64,000 nt of DNA from an uncultured Shewanella sp. (lineage in GTDB: Bacteria > Pseudomonadota > Gammaproteobacteria > Enterobacterales > Shewanellaceae). Each line of letters opens with the position of its first letter. Position 1 is the first letter of the stretch. Shown here in pieces: positions 38,846 through 48,296 of this stretch. The stretch is from NCBI RefSeq assembly GCF_947501665.1, contig NZ_CANMWS010000007.1, positions 1 through 64,000 on the forward strand, given 5' to 3'. Made by a program: the position numbers and the translations under genes. The notes under the pieces were generated by a model. It saw only the letters and a list, made by a program, of their open reading frames with translations. It did not search any database and was not told where the DNA came from.

Positions 38846-39922
38846 TCAGGTCATATCAAAACGATGCGGTAAAGTCGATGATAAACTTTTCGCGCCATTT
38901 CTCAATAATGTTTCAGTCGTTTGCCAATTAATACAAGCATCGGTCACAGATACACCATAAGCCAATTCATTGATTGGCTGATCACTGCTTTGATTGCCTT
39001 CATTCAAATGACTTTCTAGCATCACTCCTATGATAGATTTATTGCCATTGCGAATTTGTTTAAACACATCCTGACAAACTTCTGGTTGCTTTGAATGATC
39101 TTTTGAGGAGTTGCCATGACTACAATCAATGACTAATCTTGCATTTAATTTTGCAGCATGTAATTGATCTTCACATTCAGCAACACTTTGTGCATCATAG
39201 TTGGGCTTTTTCCCGCCGCGTAAAATAACATGCCCATCCGGATTACCTTCCGTTTTTAATAACGCAACCTGTCCTTGTTGATTAATCCCCATAAAACGAT
39301 GCCCGCTAGCAGCTGATTCCAATGCATTAATCGCTACTTGCAATTTACCATCGGTGCCATTTTTAAACCCGACAGGCATAGACAACCCCGAGGCCATTTC
39401 TCTATGGGTTTGTGACTCTGTCGTACGCGCGCCAATCGCCGACCAAGTCACCAATTCTGACATGTATTGAGGACTGATAGGATCTAACGCTTCTGTCGCA
39501 ACGGGTAATTCTAACTCAGCCAGCCAAATCATCAACTCTCTTGCTTGACGTAACCCCTTATCAACATTGAAAGATTCATCCATATCAGGATCATTAATCA
39601 TTCCTTTCCAGCCTACCGTAGTACGCGGTTTTTCAAAGTAAACTCGCATTAAAATGAAAAACTCATCACTCAATTCATCATGCAATTGCTTAAGCTTTAA
39701 AGCATACTCTTTCGCGGCCTTCACATCATGAATAGAACAAGGACCAGTCACAATAAGCACACGATTATCGCGTTTATGCACAATATTTGATACCGTTTTA
39801 CGCGCATTAAGCACAAACTGACTCGCATGCTCAGATAAAGGTAAGGCCTGCTTAAGGGCTTTAGGGCTAACCAGCACCTCTTCAGAAGTAATATGAATAT
39901 TATTAATCGTGTCTTGTTGCAT
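38846..39922 (-). CDS. aroF: 3-deoxy-7-phosphoheptulonate synthase, AroF type
   Basis: The 358-residue class I-alpha DAHP synthase catalyses the first step of aromatic synthesis from PEP and erythrose 4-phosphate. The metal and substrate blocks GPCSIHD (about 61-67), FEKPRTTVGWKG and VIDCSHGNSSKD are intact. It matches E. coli AroF closely and is in the aroF-tyrA order, so it is probably the tyrosine-sensitive isozyme. This active copy should be contrasted with the inactive-looking domain at the end of PheA. Confidence 0.97.
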   Translation of the reverse strand: MQQDTINNIHITSEEVLVSPKALKQALPLSEHASQFVLNARKTVSNIVHKRDNRVLIVTGPCSIHDVKAAKEYALKLKQLHDELSDEFFILMRVYFEKPRTTVGWKGMINDPDMDESFNVDKGLRQARELMIWLAELELPVATEALDPISPQYMSELVTWSAIGARTTESQTHREMASGLSMPVGFKNGTDGKLQVAINALESAASGHRFMGINQQGQVALLKTEGNPDGHVILRGGKKPNYDAQSVAECEDQLHAAKLNARLVIDCSHGNSSKDHSKQPEVCQDVFKQIRNGNKSIIGVMLESHLNEGNQSSDQPINELAYGVSVTDACINWQTTETLLRNGAKSLSSTLPHRFDMT

Positions 39923-39971
39923 GATCTCACCTAATGCTTAAAATAATACCAATTTTGTATAGCCGTAATAT

Positions 39972-39994
39972 TACACCATTACATTGATGGTGTA
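39972..39994. promoter_or_regulatory. Inverted repeat upstream of aroF-tyrA
   Basis: TACACCAT and ATGGTGTA form a perfect 8-bp inverted repeat around seven bases, 50 bp upstream of aroF. The dyad sits where a repressor site (TyrR or TrpR type) would be expected, but it is not a clear match to the TGTAAA-N6-TTTACA TyrR box. Confidence 0.4.
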
Positions 39995-40076
39995 AATATA
40001 TCTAAACTCAACTTACGATATAAAAGGTATTGATCCGTGATAAACTTAAAATTCATTTTATTCAGATAGTTAAACA

Positions 40077-40106
40077 CAAAAAACCGCCTCGAGGGCGGTC
40101 TTTTGT
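40077..40106 (-). terminator. Terminator of the rpsP-rimM-trmD-rplS operon
   Basis: On the minus strand ACCGCC and GGCGGT enclose CTCGA and are followed by T6. Confidence 0.9.
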
Positions 40107-40142
40107 GCGAACACTGCATCTTTTTTTCTAGCAAATAAATTC

Positions 40143-40496
40143 TTATTTGGTAGATAGTTTCTCACGGATACGTGCAGATTTACCTGAACGCTCACGTAGA
40201 TAGTAAAGCTTAGCACGACGAACACGACCGCGACGCTTCACTTCGATGCCTGCGATGATAGGGCTATGCGTTTGGAATGCACGCTCTACACCTTCACCAT
40301 TAGAGATTTTACGTACAGTGAATGCTGAATGCAGACCACGGTTACGTTTTGCGATTACAACGCCTTCAAAAGCCTGTAGACGCTCTTTTCCGCCTTCTTT
40401 TACACGTACTTTAACAACGACAGTATCACCTGCGCCGAATTCTGGTACGTCAGTTTTCATTTGCTCATCGTTGAGCATTTTAATGATGTTGTTCAT
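40143..40496 (-). CDS. rplS: 50S ribosomal protein L19
   Basis: The 117-residue basic protein has the L19 blocks [16 protein letters not shown] and [23 protein letters not shown]. It sits at the subunit interface. It is the last gene of the conserved rpsP-rimM-trmD-rplS operon. Confidence 0.99.
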   Translation of the reverse strand: MNNIIKMLNDEQMKTDVPEFGAGDTVVVKVRVKEGGKERLQAFEGVVIAKRNRGLHSAFTVRKISNGEGVERAFQTHSPIIAGIEVKRRGRVRRAKLYYLRERSGKSARIREKLSTK

Positions 40497-40529
40497 GAAT
40501 AAACTCCATTCTAGTGTAACTGAACCTAA

Positions 40530-41276
40530 CTAACCATGCTTGTTCATGGTGTCGACAAACTCTGTTAATAACTCGGTCTGTTCGTCAGTCAGAGCTAGAT
40601 TTTCAAATAATTCTGGTCGTCTCAATAAAGTCTTACCCAGACTCTGCTGTAAACGCCAGCGTCTAATATGTTCGTGGTTACCGCTTAATAAAACGGCTGG
40701 TACATCATGCCCATCCAAACATTCGGGACGCGTATAATGTGGACAATCCAGTAAACCATCAGAGAAAGAATCTTGCTCTGCAGAAGCTTGCTTACCCAGT
40801 ACACCGGGTACCAACCTTGATACTGAATCAATCAGGGTCATCGCTGGTAATTCACCGCCCGAAAGCACGTAATCACCGATTGACCATTCTTCATCCACTT
40901 CTGTTTGTATAATGCGCTCGTCAATACCTTCATATCGTCCGCACACTAACACCAAACTTGATGACTTAGCTAACTCTTCCACGCCCTGCTGTGTCAGCTT
41001 GCGCCCTTGAGGAGATAAGTAAATCACCTTTACGTCTTCGCCTGCTGCCGCTTTCGCCGCATGGATAGCATCACGTAAAGGTTGCACCATCATTAACATA
41101 CCGGGACCACCACCATAAGGCCTGTCATCCACAGTATTGTGTTTATCATGGGTGAAATCCCTCGGATTCCACGTTTGCAACGCTAAAAGGCCTTTATTAA
41201 CGGCCCGACCCGTTACTCCAAAATCGGTGATGGCACTAAACATCTCCGGAAACAGGGTGACTACCCCTAACCACAT
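40530..41276 (-). CDS. trmD: tRNA (guanine-N1)-methyltransferase
   Basis: The 248-residue SPOUT enzyme methylates G37 of tRNAs. The trefoil-knot blocks [13 protein letters not shown] and [15 protein letters not shown] are present. It is 33 bp before rplS and 15 bp after rimM. Confidence 0.99.
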   Translation of the reverse strand: MWLGVVTLFPEMFSAITDFGVTGRAVNKGLLALQTWNPRDFTHDKHNTVDDRPYGGGPGMLMMVQPLRDAIHAAKAAAGEDVKVIYLSPQGRKLTQQGVEELAKSSSLVLVCGRYEGIDERIIQTEVDEEWSIGDYVLSGGELPAMTLIDSVSRLVPGVLGKQASAEQDSFSDGLLDCPHYTRPECLDGHDVPAVLLSGNHEHIRRWRLQQSLGKTLLRRPELFENLALTDEQTELLTEFVDTMNKHG

Positions 41277-41291
41277 CTGCTATACCTCGAT

Positions 41292-41825
41292 TTAAAAGTC
41301 CGGATCCCAATCCACTAAAATCTGTTTTGCCGAGATATCCACTGTTTTAATGAATTGCTCGATGACAAAGGGGATCATACGTTCCGCTTTACCAAAGCCA
41401 TCTTTCGCGTTAGCTTTCACAAGGAGTACATCATTTGATCCTGTTTCCACGATCTGTTGCACTTTCCCCATGTTATAACCAGCGGTGTTCACCACTTCAC
41501 AACCTATCAGATCACGCCAATAAAATTCATCTACCGGCAAATCCAACATGTCTTCAGCAGGAATGGCAATCTCACAATTAGTGAGCATTTGCGCCCTTTC
41601 CCGCGTATTGACCCCCTCAAGTTCAGCAATCACCGCTTTCCCTTGAAAACGCCACTGAGTGACTTTCACTTCGCGCCATTCTCCTTGCTCTTTTATGAGC
41701 CAAGGTGAATAGTCAAAAATACCTTCAACAGAATCGGTATAGGTAGTGATCTTCAACCAACCTTTAATGCCATGACAGGAACCTAACTTTCCTAACACAA
41801 CGGGTTCTTGTTTACTGCTCATCAT
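41292..41825 (-). CDS. rimM: 16S rRNA processing protein RimM
   Basis: The 177-residue protein has the N-terminal RimM domain ([18 protein letters not shown]) and a C-terminal PRC-barrel ([23 protein letters not shown]). It helps to mature the 30S head near S19. AAGG precedes the first ATG; an ATG one codon later is possible. Confidence 0.98.
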   Translation of the reverse strand: MMSSKQEPVVLGKLGSCHGIKGWLKITTYTDSVEGIFDYSPWLIKEQGEWREVKVTQWRFQGKAVIAELEGVNTRERAQMLTNCEIAIPAEDMLDLPVDEFYWRDLIGCEVVNTAGYNMGKVQQIVETGSNDVLLVKANAKDGFGKAERMIPFVIEQFIKTVDISAKQILVDWDPDF

Positions 41826-41841
41826 CTATACCTTAACGCCA

Positions 41842-42093
41842 TTAAGCCGCAGCTTTTTGTGCGTCTTTGATCAATTTCGCTACGCGGTCTGAAGTACCAG
41901 CACCGTTAGCAACCCAATGCTCAACACGGTCAAGATCTAAACGTAATGTTTCTTCTTGGCCACGTGCTAATGGGTTAAAAAAGCCAACACGCTCGATGAA
42001 ACGTCCATCACGAGCATTACGGCTATCAGCAACTACGATATTATAAAATGGACGCTTTTTTGCGCCGCCACGAGCTAAACGAATGGTAACCAT
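41842..42093 (-). CDS. rpsP: 30S ribosomal protein S16
   Basis: The 83-residue protein begins [17 protein letters not shown], the S16 signature. The ATG at 42093 with GAGGA upstream is chosen; the open frame reaches 13 codons further up without homology. It heads the operon, so the promoter lies in 42094-42250. Confidence 0.98.
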   Translation of the reverse strand: MVTIRLARGGAKKRPFYNIVVADSRNARDGRFIERVGFFNPLARGQEETLRLDLDRVEHWVANGAGTSDRVAKLIKDAQKAAA

Positions 42094-42497
42094 GCGTTTT
42101 ATTCCTCTAATGATTTGCTTCTTTAAAAGCAAAAATAAAAACTGATCCTCCGTGTTCGCGAAGAGTATCAGATAGAAAGCCGGAAGATTTTACCTTACTT
42201 CACGACGAATGCAACAAAATTAGACGTTTTTACTGAATATCCCTCGAATTCATTCGCCTTAAAAAATGACTTCCTCCTCAAATAGGACAGTTTTTATGCC
42301 TCTCCAAGAGCTTTAATATCATCAAAATGCACAATAAAACCAACAACAGATTGATATTAAAGCAATATAATAATCATCTTAGCACTATTATCTTAAATGA
42401 AATTGATTAAAATATTGATTTAAACTTAGGCAACAAAAAAGCACATCATTGATGTGCTTTTTTGTTGCCTGCTTAAATCATACCTGTGAATAATATC
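42094..42497. other. Intergenic region between rpsP and ffh
   Basis: This 400-bp AT-rich region has no gene. It holds the rpsP operon promoter on the right of rpsP and the ffh terminator at 42429-42469. Confidence 0.6.
42429..42469 (-). terminator. ffh terminator
   Basis: A 20-bp perfect inverted repeat (GGCAACAAAAAAGCACATCA and its reverse complement) with an A6/T6 track and a tiny loop, 28 bp beyond the ffh stop. Confidence 0.9.
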
Positions 42498-43871
42498 TTA
42501 ACGACCTGGCATTTTCATTCCTGGTGGCAGCATACCACTCATTCCTCGCATCATTTTCTTCATTCCTCCTTTTGAAGACATTTTCTTCATCATCTTTTGC
42601 ATCTGTGAAAATTGTTTTAATAAACGATTCACGTCTTGAATTTGCGTACCTGAGCCTGCCGCAATTCTCCTTTTACGCGATCCTTTAATGATATCTGGAC
42701 GTTGACGCTCACCCACAGTCATTGAATTAATGATGGCTTCCATTTGCCCGGTCATTTTACCATTTTGCACTTGGGCTAATGCCTCTGGGGGTAATTGGCC
42801 AACACCAGGAAGTTTTTCTATCATATTCATCATGCCGCCCATATTTTGCATTTGGGAGAGCTGTTCACGAAAATCTTCGAGATCAAAATTACCGCCTTTT
42901 TTCACTTTAGCGGCTAGCTTCATCGCCTTATCTTGATCGACACCGCGCTCCACATCTTCGATAAGAGAAAGAACATCGCCCATACCTAAAATACGAGAAG
43001 CAATACGATCAGGATGGAATGCTTCTAATGCATCTGTTTTTTCACCCACACCGAGAAACTTAATGGGTTTACCTGTAATGTGGCGTATGGATAAAGCAGC
43101 CCCACCTCTGGCATCACCATCAACCTTAGTCAATACCACCCCAGTTAACGGCAGGGCTTCATTAAAGGCTTTCGCAGTATTTGCTGCATCTTGACCAGTC
43201 ATCGCATCAACAACAAATAAAGTCTCTACGGGCGTAACCGCTGCATGTAGATCTTTAATTTCATCCATCATGGCATCATCAACATGCAAACGACCTGCAG
43301 TATCAAGGATCACCACATCAATAAACTTAAGCTTTGCATGAGCAATAGCTGCATTCGCGATATCAACTGGTTTTTGACTGACATCCGATGGGAAAAACTC
43401 AACTTCAACCTCAGAGGCTAATGTCTCAAGCTGTTTGATTGCGGCTGGACGATAAACATCAGCACTGACCACTAAAACTGATTTTTTCTCACGTTCCCGT
43501 AAGAATTTTGACAACTTAGCGACACTGGTGGTTTTACCCGCCCCTTGAAGTCCTGCCATCATAATCACAGCAGGCGGCTGCATGGATAAATCTAAGGCTT
43601 CATTGGCCTCGCCCATCGCATTTTCAAGTTCGCTTTGAACGATTTTAATAAAAGCCTGACCTGGACTTAAACTTTTTGAGACTTCTTGTCCAACAGCACG
43701 CTCTTTAACACTATTAACAAACTCTCGTACCACAGGCAGGGCGACATCAGCCTCAAGCAGTGCCATGCGGACCTCGCGCAGTGTATCCTTAACATTTTCT
43801 TCTGTTAAGCGACCACGGCCACTGATATTCTTCAGAGTGCGTGACAATCTGTCAGTTAAGTTCTCAAACAT
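42498..43871 (-). CDS. ffh: Signal recognition particle protein Ffh
   Basis: The 457-residue SRP54 GTPase has an N-domain helix bundle, the P-loop GLQGAGKTTS (about residues 106-115), DTAGRLHVDD, and a methionine-rich M domain (MQKMMKKM...GMKKMMRGM) that binds 4.5S RNA and signal peptides. It targets membrane proteins to FtsY and SecYEG. It is divergent from ypjD. Confidence 0.99.
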   Translation of the reverse strand: MFENLTDRLSRTLKNISGRGRLTEENVKDTLREVRMALLEADVALPVVREFVNSVKERAVGQEVSKSLSPGQAFIKIVQSELENAMGEANEALDLSMQPPAVIMMAGLQGAGKTTSVAKLSKFLREREKKSVLVVSADVYRPAAIKQLETLASEVEVEFFPSDVSQKPVDIANAAIAHAKLKFIDVVILDTAGRLHVDDAMMDEIKDLHAAVTPVETLFVVDAMTGQDAANTAKAFNEALPLTGVVLTKVDGDARGGAALSIRHITGKPIKFLGVGEKTDALEAFHPDRIASRILGMGDVLSLIEDVERGVDQDKAMKLAAKVKKGGNFDLEDFREQLSQMQNMGGMMNMIEKLPGVGQLPPEALAQVQNGKMTGQMEAIINSMTVGERQRPDIIKGSRKRRIAAGSGTQIQDVNRLLKQFSQMQKMMKKMSSKGGMKKMMRGMSGMLPPGMKMPGR

Positions 43872-44225
43872 TATCCAGTTCTTACCGTTTCTTTTACTAT
43901 AGATAGGTAAGTATTATAGCGATGCCCAGATATTATGCTACTGCATCGTTTAATTATCACTAAAAAGTGAGTCTTAACATTTGTCAAAAATGCGAACTAA
44001 CACAAAGAAACCACGCCATTTTACTCGTATTGTTATTGCCTAACGGTATCCTGCTCATGTTATCCTTAGCAGGATAAAGTCCATATGCACAAATGAGATC
44101 AGGCGTAATAGGGCCACAACCGTTAAAGTGATACGCGTTATGAGAGTGAGCGAAAGACACAAAGACAGACTCACAATTGAATGTTATCGTTCATTAATAT
44201 CAACAAAGTCATAGGCTAATACTTA
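43872..44225. other. Divergent promoter region of ffh and ypjD
   Basis: No gene lies in these 354 bp. It contains a 9-bp inverted repeat (TATCCTGCT at 44047-44055 and AGCAGGATA at 44068-44076), perhaps an operator or a leader hairpin of the ypjD transcript. Confidence 0.5.
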
Positions 44226-45014
44226 ATGATTATTTTTTCAGCTTCAGCCGTCTTATTTTATTTTATTGCATTGATTTTAATTGCAAGCAAACTGTTTCAT
44301 AACGAAGGGCCTAATCGTCAACTGGTGTCTATTTTTGCTGCCATCGCAGTAGGACTTCATGCAGCCGCTTTATCTGAAGCCATTTTTACAGGTAATGGAC
44401 AAAATTTCAGTCTAACCAACGTGATCTCTTTAGTGAATTGGATTATTGCCTTCAGTTTTACCTTGCTCATATTCAGAGTCAAAGTGATTATGGTTTTACC
44501 TGTTGTTTATATCTGTTCTATTTTGTCTGTGGCATTACTCTGGTTACTGCCACCCAAACTTATCATTCATTTTGAGCTGTATCCTGAGGTACTCGCCCAC
44601 GTTATTTTGTCTTTAATGGCTTATAGTGCACTTATGATAGCCGCTTTATACGCTATCCAGTTGGCGATTATTCAACATAAATTAAAAAGTAAGCAGCTTA
44701 TTCTTAGCCCGTCTATCCCCCCCTTAATGACGGTGGAGAAACAACTGTATCATTTGGTCATTATCGGTGTGATTTTATTGAGTTTGGCATTGGCGACGGG
44801 ATTTATTTTCTTAGATGACATGTTTGCTAATGGAAAAGGCCATAAAACCGTGTTATCTATGCTCGCTTGGCTAGTATATATTGCTATGCTCGCGCAGCAA
44901 TATTGGGTAGGATGCAAAATAAGGGCGGCAGTTATTTACACACTTTCTGGCGCCACTTTATTATCGCTTGCCTATTTTGGTGCTCGCATTGTTAAAGAGC
45001 TTATTTTAAAATAA
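44226..45014 (+). CDS. ypjD: CcsA-like inner membrane protein YpjD
   Basis: The 262-residue protein has about eight membrane segments and belongs to the cytochrome c assembly (CcsA/CcmC-like) membrane family, as YpjD of E. coli. The late block GKGHKTVLSMLAWLVYIAMLAQQYW fits. A role in c-type cytochrome maturation is not established. The position between ffh and the yfjD-type gene is conserved. Confidence 0.9.
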   Translation: MIIFSASAVLFYFIALILIASKLFHNEGPNRQLVSIFAAIAVGLHAAALSEAIFTGNGQNFSLTNVISLVNWIIAFSFTLLIFRVKVIMVLPVVYICSILSVALLWLLPPKLIIHFELYPEVLAHVILSLMAYSALMIAALYAIQLAIIQHKLKSKQLILSPSIPPLMTVEKQLYHLVIIGVILLSLALATGFIFLDDMFANGKGHKTVLSMLAWLVYIAMLAQQYWVGCKIRAAVIYTLSGATLLSLAYFGARIVKELILK

Positions 45015-45131
45015 GCTTAATTTTCGTAACGATCAGCCGATAGAGTTAACATTTTATGGCTTAATAAAGTGTCACTATCATTTGATTTTATAAGCTTTTG
45101 ATTGTTCATTACCCCTCAAACGGAGCCCTTT

Positions 45132-46400
45132 TTGGACGCGATACATACCAGTGCACTTTTTATTATTCTTCTAGTGCTAATAATACTGTCAGCCTACTTT
45201 TCTGGCACAGAAACTGCCATGATGACGTTAAATCGTTATCGACTTCGTCATTTAGCCTCAAGTGGGCATAAAGGTGCATTACGAGCAATTAAACTACTAG
45301 AACGTCCGGACCGACTCATTGGCCTTATTCTAATTGGTAACAACTTAGTTAATATTTTGGCTTCAGCCATTGCCACCATTATTGGTATACGTTTATACGG
45401 TGATATGGGTGTGGCCATCGCCACAGGGGCATTAACCCTAGTCGTATTGGTTTTTGCCGAAGTCACGCCTAAAACCGTTGCCGCTTTACATCCAGAGCGA
45501 ATCGCCTTTCCTTCAAGTATTATATTACAACTGTTATTAACCATACTCTCACCTCTTGTTAAAGTCGTTAATCTCATTACATCTGGCTTTTTACGTTTAA
45601 TGCGCGTCCATACGCAACAAAGCAGTGATGCCTTAAGTCAAGAAGAGCTTCGCACCGTCGTCCATGAAGCAGGCGCATTGATCCCGCAGCGACATCAAGA
45701 AATGTTGTTATCCATCTTAGATCTTGAAAAAGTCACTGTAGAAGACATCATGATCCCAAGAGCCGAACTCTACGCCATTAATATCAACTCTGACTTTAAG
45801 CTCATCAATAAGCAGGTCATTCAAAGTCCCCATACACGTATTCTCTTGTATAGAGATAATATTGATGATGCCGTCGGTTTTGTGCACATTCGCGATGCCC
45901 TGCGATTACAGGCAAAAGAGCAGTTTAGTAAATCGTCACTGCTTAGGGCCGTAAAAGAGCTGTATTTCATTCCTGAAACGACGCCCCTTAACGTACAATT
46001 AGCTAATTTCCAACAAAATAAAGAAAGAATTGGTATGGTTGTTGATGAATACGGTGACATTCAAGGTCTGGTCACCCTTGAAGATATTTTAGAGGAAATT
46101 GTTGGCGATTTTACCACCTCGATGATGCCAGCGCCCAGTGAAGAAATAAACAAACAACAAGATGGCAGTTATTTGATTGAAGCGACGATTAATATTCGTG
46201 AGCTCAATAAAGAAATGAACTGGCATTTTCCGACTAACGGCCCTAAAACATTGAGTGGCTTAGTGGTGGAATATATGGAAGAAATCCCTAAACCCAATAC
46301 CAGTATGAGAATTGCGGGTTACCCTATTGAAGTCGTTGATATAGGCGATAACCGCGTTAAAACCGTCAGGGTTATTCCACAACATTATAAAAAATTGTAA
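45132..46400 (+). CDS. yfjD: CNNM/CorC-family (HlyC/CorC) membrane protein YfjD
   Basis: The 422-residue protein has an N-terminal CNNM membrane domain (about 1-180), two CBS domains (about 190-320) and a C-terminal transporter-associated CorC_HlyC domain. It is a magnesium or cobalt efflux-related protein. The start TTG at 45132 is chosen because CGGAG lies seven bases upstream and the encoded MDAIHTSALFIILL matches the E. coli YfjD start. The open frame begins ten codons earlier with another TTG. Confidence 0.92.
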   Translation: MDAIHTSALFIILLVLIILSAYFSGTETAMMTLNRYRLRHLASSGHKGALRAIKLLERPDRLIGLILIGNNLVNILASAIATIIGIRLYGDMGVAIATGALTLVVLVFAEVTPKTVAALHPERIAFPSSIILQLLLTILSPLVKVVNLITSGFLRLMRVHTQQSSDALSQEELRTVVHEAGALIPQRHQEMLLSILDLEKVTVEDIMIPRAELYAININSDFKLINKQVIQSPHTRILLYRDNIDDAVGFVHIRDALRLQAKEQFSKSSLLRAVKELYFIPETTPLNVQLANFQQNKERIGMVVDEYGDIQGLVTLEDILEEIVGDFTTSMMPAPSEEINKQQDGSYLIEATINIRELNKEMNWHFPTNGPKTLSGLVVEYMEEIPKPNTSMRIAGYPIEVVDIGDNRVKTVRVIPQHYKKL

Positions 46401-46409
46401 CCTAACGAC

Positions 46410-46850
46410 TTACTGACTCTTCTTAACGGTTTGTTCAATGTTCGTTATAATATAGCTCCCTGTATTTTGACGAACATTAGGTTTCACAGAGCCTTGAATT
46501 TGACTATAGATGTATTTTCCAGTTCTATTAGAGTCACAAACAAACACAAATTTCGCCTGAGTAAGTTCTTTACCCAATGTGAGTTGATAATTCAATACCG
46601 CAACACTAGGATCTAATCTTTGATATTGATAACTTCCATGACTCACTTCTTTATTACTTAACCTTGTATCATTAATTTTGTCCTTAGAAAATGTTAGCTC
46701 ATGCAAGTTTCCAGCTTTAGGGTTGGAAGGTTGATAAAACAAATCAATAATCAACATTATCCGCTTATTCGCCAACATATCAGGTAGATGACAGTGTTTT
46801 GCTTCTAAGCCGACAGCGACTAAATAAATCAATAAAAATTGTAATCTCAC
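46410..46850 (-). CDS. Array paralogue 9: small exported two-cysteine protein
   Basis: The 146-residue protein starts at a GTG with AGGGAGG upstream. It has a hydrophobic signal sequence and a mature start CHLP. The family blocks follow: GSYQYQRLD (residues about 72-80), FVCDSNRTGKYIYS and KPNVRQNTGSYII. It is the last gene of the array and ends ten bases from the convergent yfjD stop. It most resembles the paralogue at 50058 in its C-terminal block. I do not recognise the family; a periplasmic or surface role is inferred from the signal and the two cysteines. Confidence 0.85.
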   Translation of the reverse strand: MRLQFLLIYLVAVGLEAKHCHLPDMLANKRIMLIIDLFYQPSNPKAGNLHELTFSKDKINDTRLSNKEVSHGSYQYQRLDPSVAVLNYQLTLGKELTQAKFVFVCDSNRTGKYIYSQIQGSVKPNVRQNTGSYIITNIEQTVKKSQ

Positions 46851-46911
46851 CCACCCCTCCCTTTAAGTGACTATTAACGTTTCCTTATTCTAAGATATAT
46901 TTTCTGTCTAT

Positions 46912-47361
46912 TTATCGGAAAAAATAACGCCCGGTATTTTGACGTTCTAAAGGTCGCATAACACCTGCTATAGCACTAAAAATGTAATAACCCGTTACAT
47001 TCGTCTGGCATACAAATGTTTCTGTATAATAAGCAACTTTATTTATATTATTCGCCACTTTTTGCTCCTCAACTCTTAATTCAGCCAAGTCAGACTCAAA
47101 ACGTCGGTAAGTATACTTTCCCATAAATTTTGCACCTGTTTGCAAATTTTTCAGTAAATAAGTCTGCCTATCGAAATGCATTTCTATCACTTGATTTGCC
47201 AAAGGGTTTGAAGGAGATATAATGCCATATATATGCAAAATCATGACCTTACCAACAAGCTTCTTAGGAAGCTGGCATTCACTTGCCAAAGCGGTCGCAC
47301 TCAATATTAATAATATTGTAGTGACGATGAGTCGTTTCAACAGTTTGTAAATCAAACACAT
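46912..47361 (-). CDS. Array paralogue 8: small exported two-cysteine protein
   Basis: From the ATG at 47361 it has 149 residues; GGAG lies six bases upstream. An ATG at 47373, two bases after the stop of the preceding gene, is an alternative with a weaker site. The signal peptide is followed by SECQLP. Family blocks: GKYTYRRF, FVCQTNVTGYYIFS and RQNTGRYFF. A six-residue insert occurs before the second cysteine (VANNINK). Function unknown. Confidence 0.85.
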   Translation of the reverse strand: MCLIYKLLKRLIVTTILLILSATALASECQLPKKLVGKVMILHIYGIISPSNPLANQVIEMHFDRQTYLLKNLQTGAKFMGKYTYRRFESDLAELRVEEQKVANNINKVAYYTETFVCQTNVTGYYIFSAIAGVMRPLERQNTGRYFFR

Positions 47362-47375
47362 TAAGCACTCCATTG

Positions 47376-47813
47376 TTACTCTGTTTTCAAAGATGACTGA
47401 ATAACGTATATGCCAATATCATGAGCAGGAACAGATTGTTTAGGTTTTTGAAGAAGTTTAAATAACACAAACCCCATCCTATCGGTTTGGCAAACCAATG
47501 TTTTTGAATACTGTGTTAAGCTGCCTCTCATTCCTTCCTCAACAGTAAAACGAGCAATTTGGGGTTTAACTCGCTGATATTTATATTTCCCTGAAAAGCG
47601 TTCACCTGTATCTAAAACTTCAATATCATACTGACTCTTATCAAATTTTGATTGAAGTAACACTCCAGCCATCATATTATGAGGTGTATAACTATCTGAA
47701 ATATTAAAGAGTATAGTCATTCCACTTAACGACTCAGGCAGTTTGCAATCGTTTGCCTGTACCTGACATAAGCTAATCAACAATACAAACTGACAAAACA
47801 ATAAAGCCTTCAC
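47376..47813 (-). CDS. Array paralogue 7: small exported two-cysteine protein
   Basis: The 145-residue protein starts at GTG with AAGGTGAG upstream. Its signal peptide ends near VQA, and the mature part begins NDCKLP. Blocks: GKYKYQRV, TLVCQTDRMGFVLF, then a divergent tail with a weak match (HDIGIYVI). The C-terminal NTG motif is lost here, so this copy has drifted. It is spaced 36 bp from the preceding gene and nearly touches the next. Function unknown. Confidence 0.85.
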   Translation of the reverse strand: MKALLFCQFVLLISLCQVQANDCKLPESLSGMTILFNISDSYTPHNMMAGVLLQSKFDKSQYDIEVLDTGERFSGKYKYQRVKPQIARFTVEEGMRGSLTQYSKTLVCQTDRMGFVLFKLLQKPKQSVPAHDIGIYVIQSSLKTE

Positions 47814-47849
47814 TCACTCACCTTTTACATATTTATTAAAAAAATGGCA

Positions 47850-48296
47850 TTACAATAACGCCATCGTTTTCTTTAAAATATACTTACCAGTTATTAGCTG
47901 CTCTGATAAATTTACCTCCTGAGCACTTACCTCTGGACTATAAATTAACTTACCCACAATATTAGTCTGGCAAACTAGAATATCTCGATATAATAAGGTT
48001 TCTAATCTAGAGGTTTGATAAACTTCAATAAATGCTATATCAGGAGGAAAAATAGAATAAATATAATATGCCTTAAAAAGTTGGCCTGTTATTAAGTTCT
48101 CATTCTCAACCCAATTATTTGAAAATGATAACTTTCTAAGTACCATAGTATCCAGATCTACTTTATAATCCATTCCGCTCAATTCAAAAAATAAAGTATA
48201 ACCCGCTAATTTTTCGGGTAAACGACATTGTTTGCTTTCCGCTTTTGAATAGAAGCTACTCACAACAATCAATATGACTAAAATCAATTTATTCAC
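47850..48296 (-). CDS. Array paralogue 6: most divergent member
   Basis: The 148-residue protein starts at GTG (48296), which overlaps the stop of the preceding paralogue by eight bases; AGGG lies six bases upstream. This indicates coupled translation. The signal peptide is followed by KQCRLP. The block G-x-Y-x-Y is degraded to AYYIYS, but ILVCQTNIVGKLIYS and ITGKYILK remain. It is the least similar copy, either specialised or decaying. Function unknown. Confidence 0.8.
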   Translation of the reverse strand: MNKLILVILIVVSSFYSKAESKQCRLPEKLAGYTLFFELSGMDYKVDLDTMVLRKLSFSNNWVENENLITGQLFKAYYIYSIFPPDIAFIEVYQTSRLETLLYRDILVCQTNIVGKLIYSPEVSAQEVNLSEQLITGKYILKKTMALL

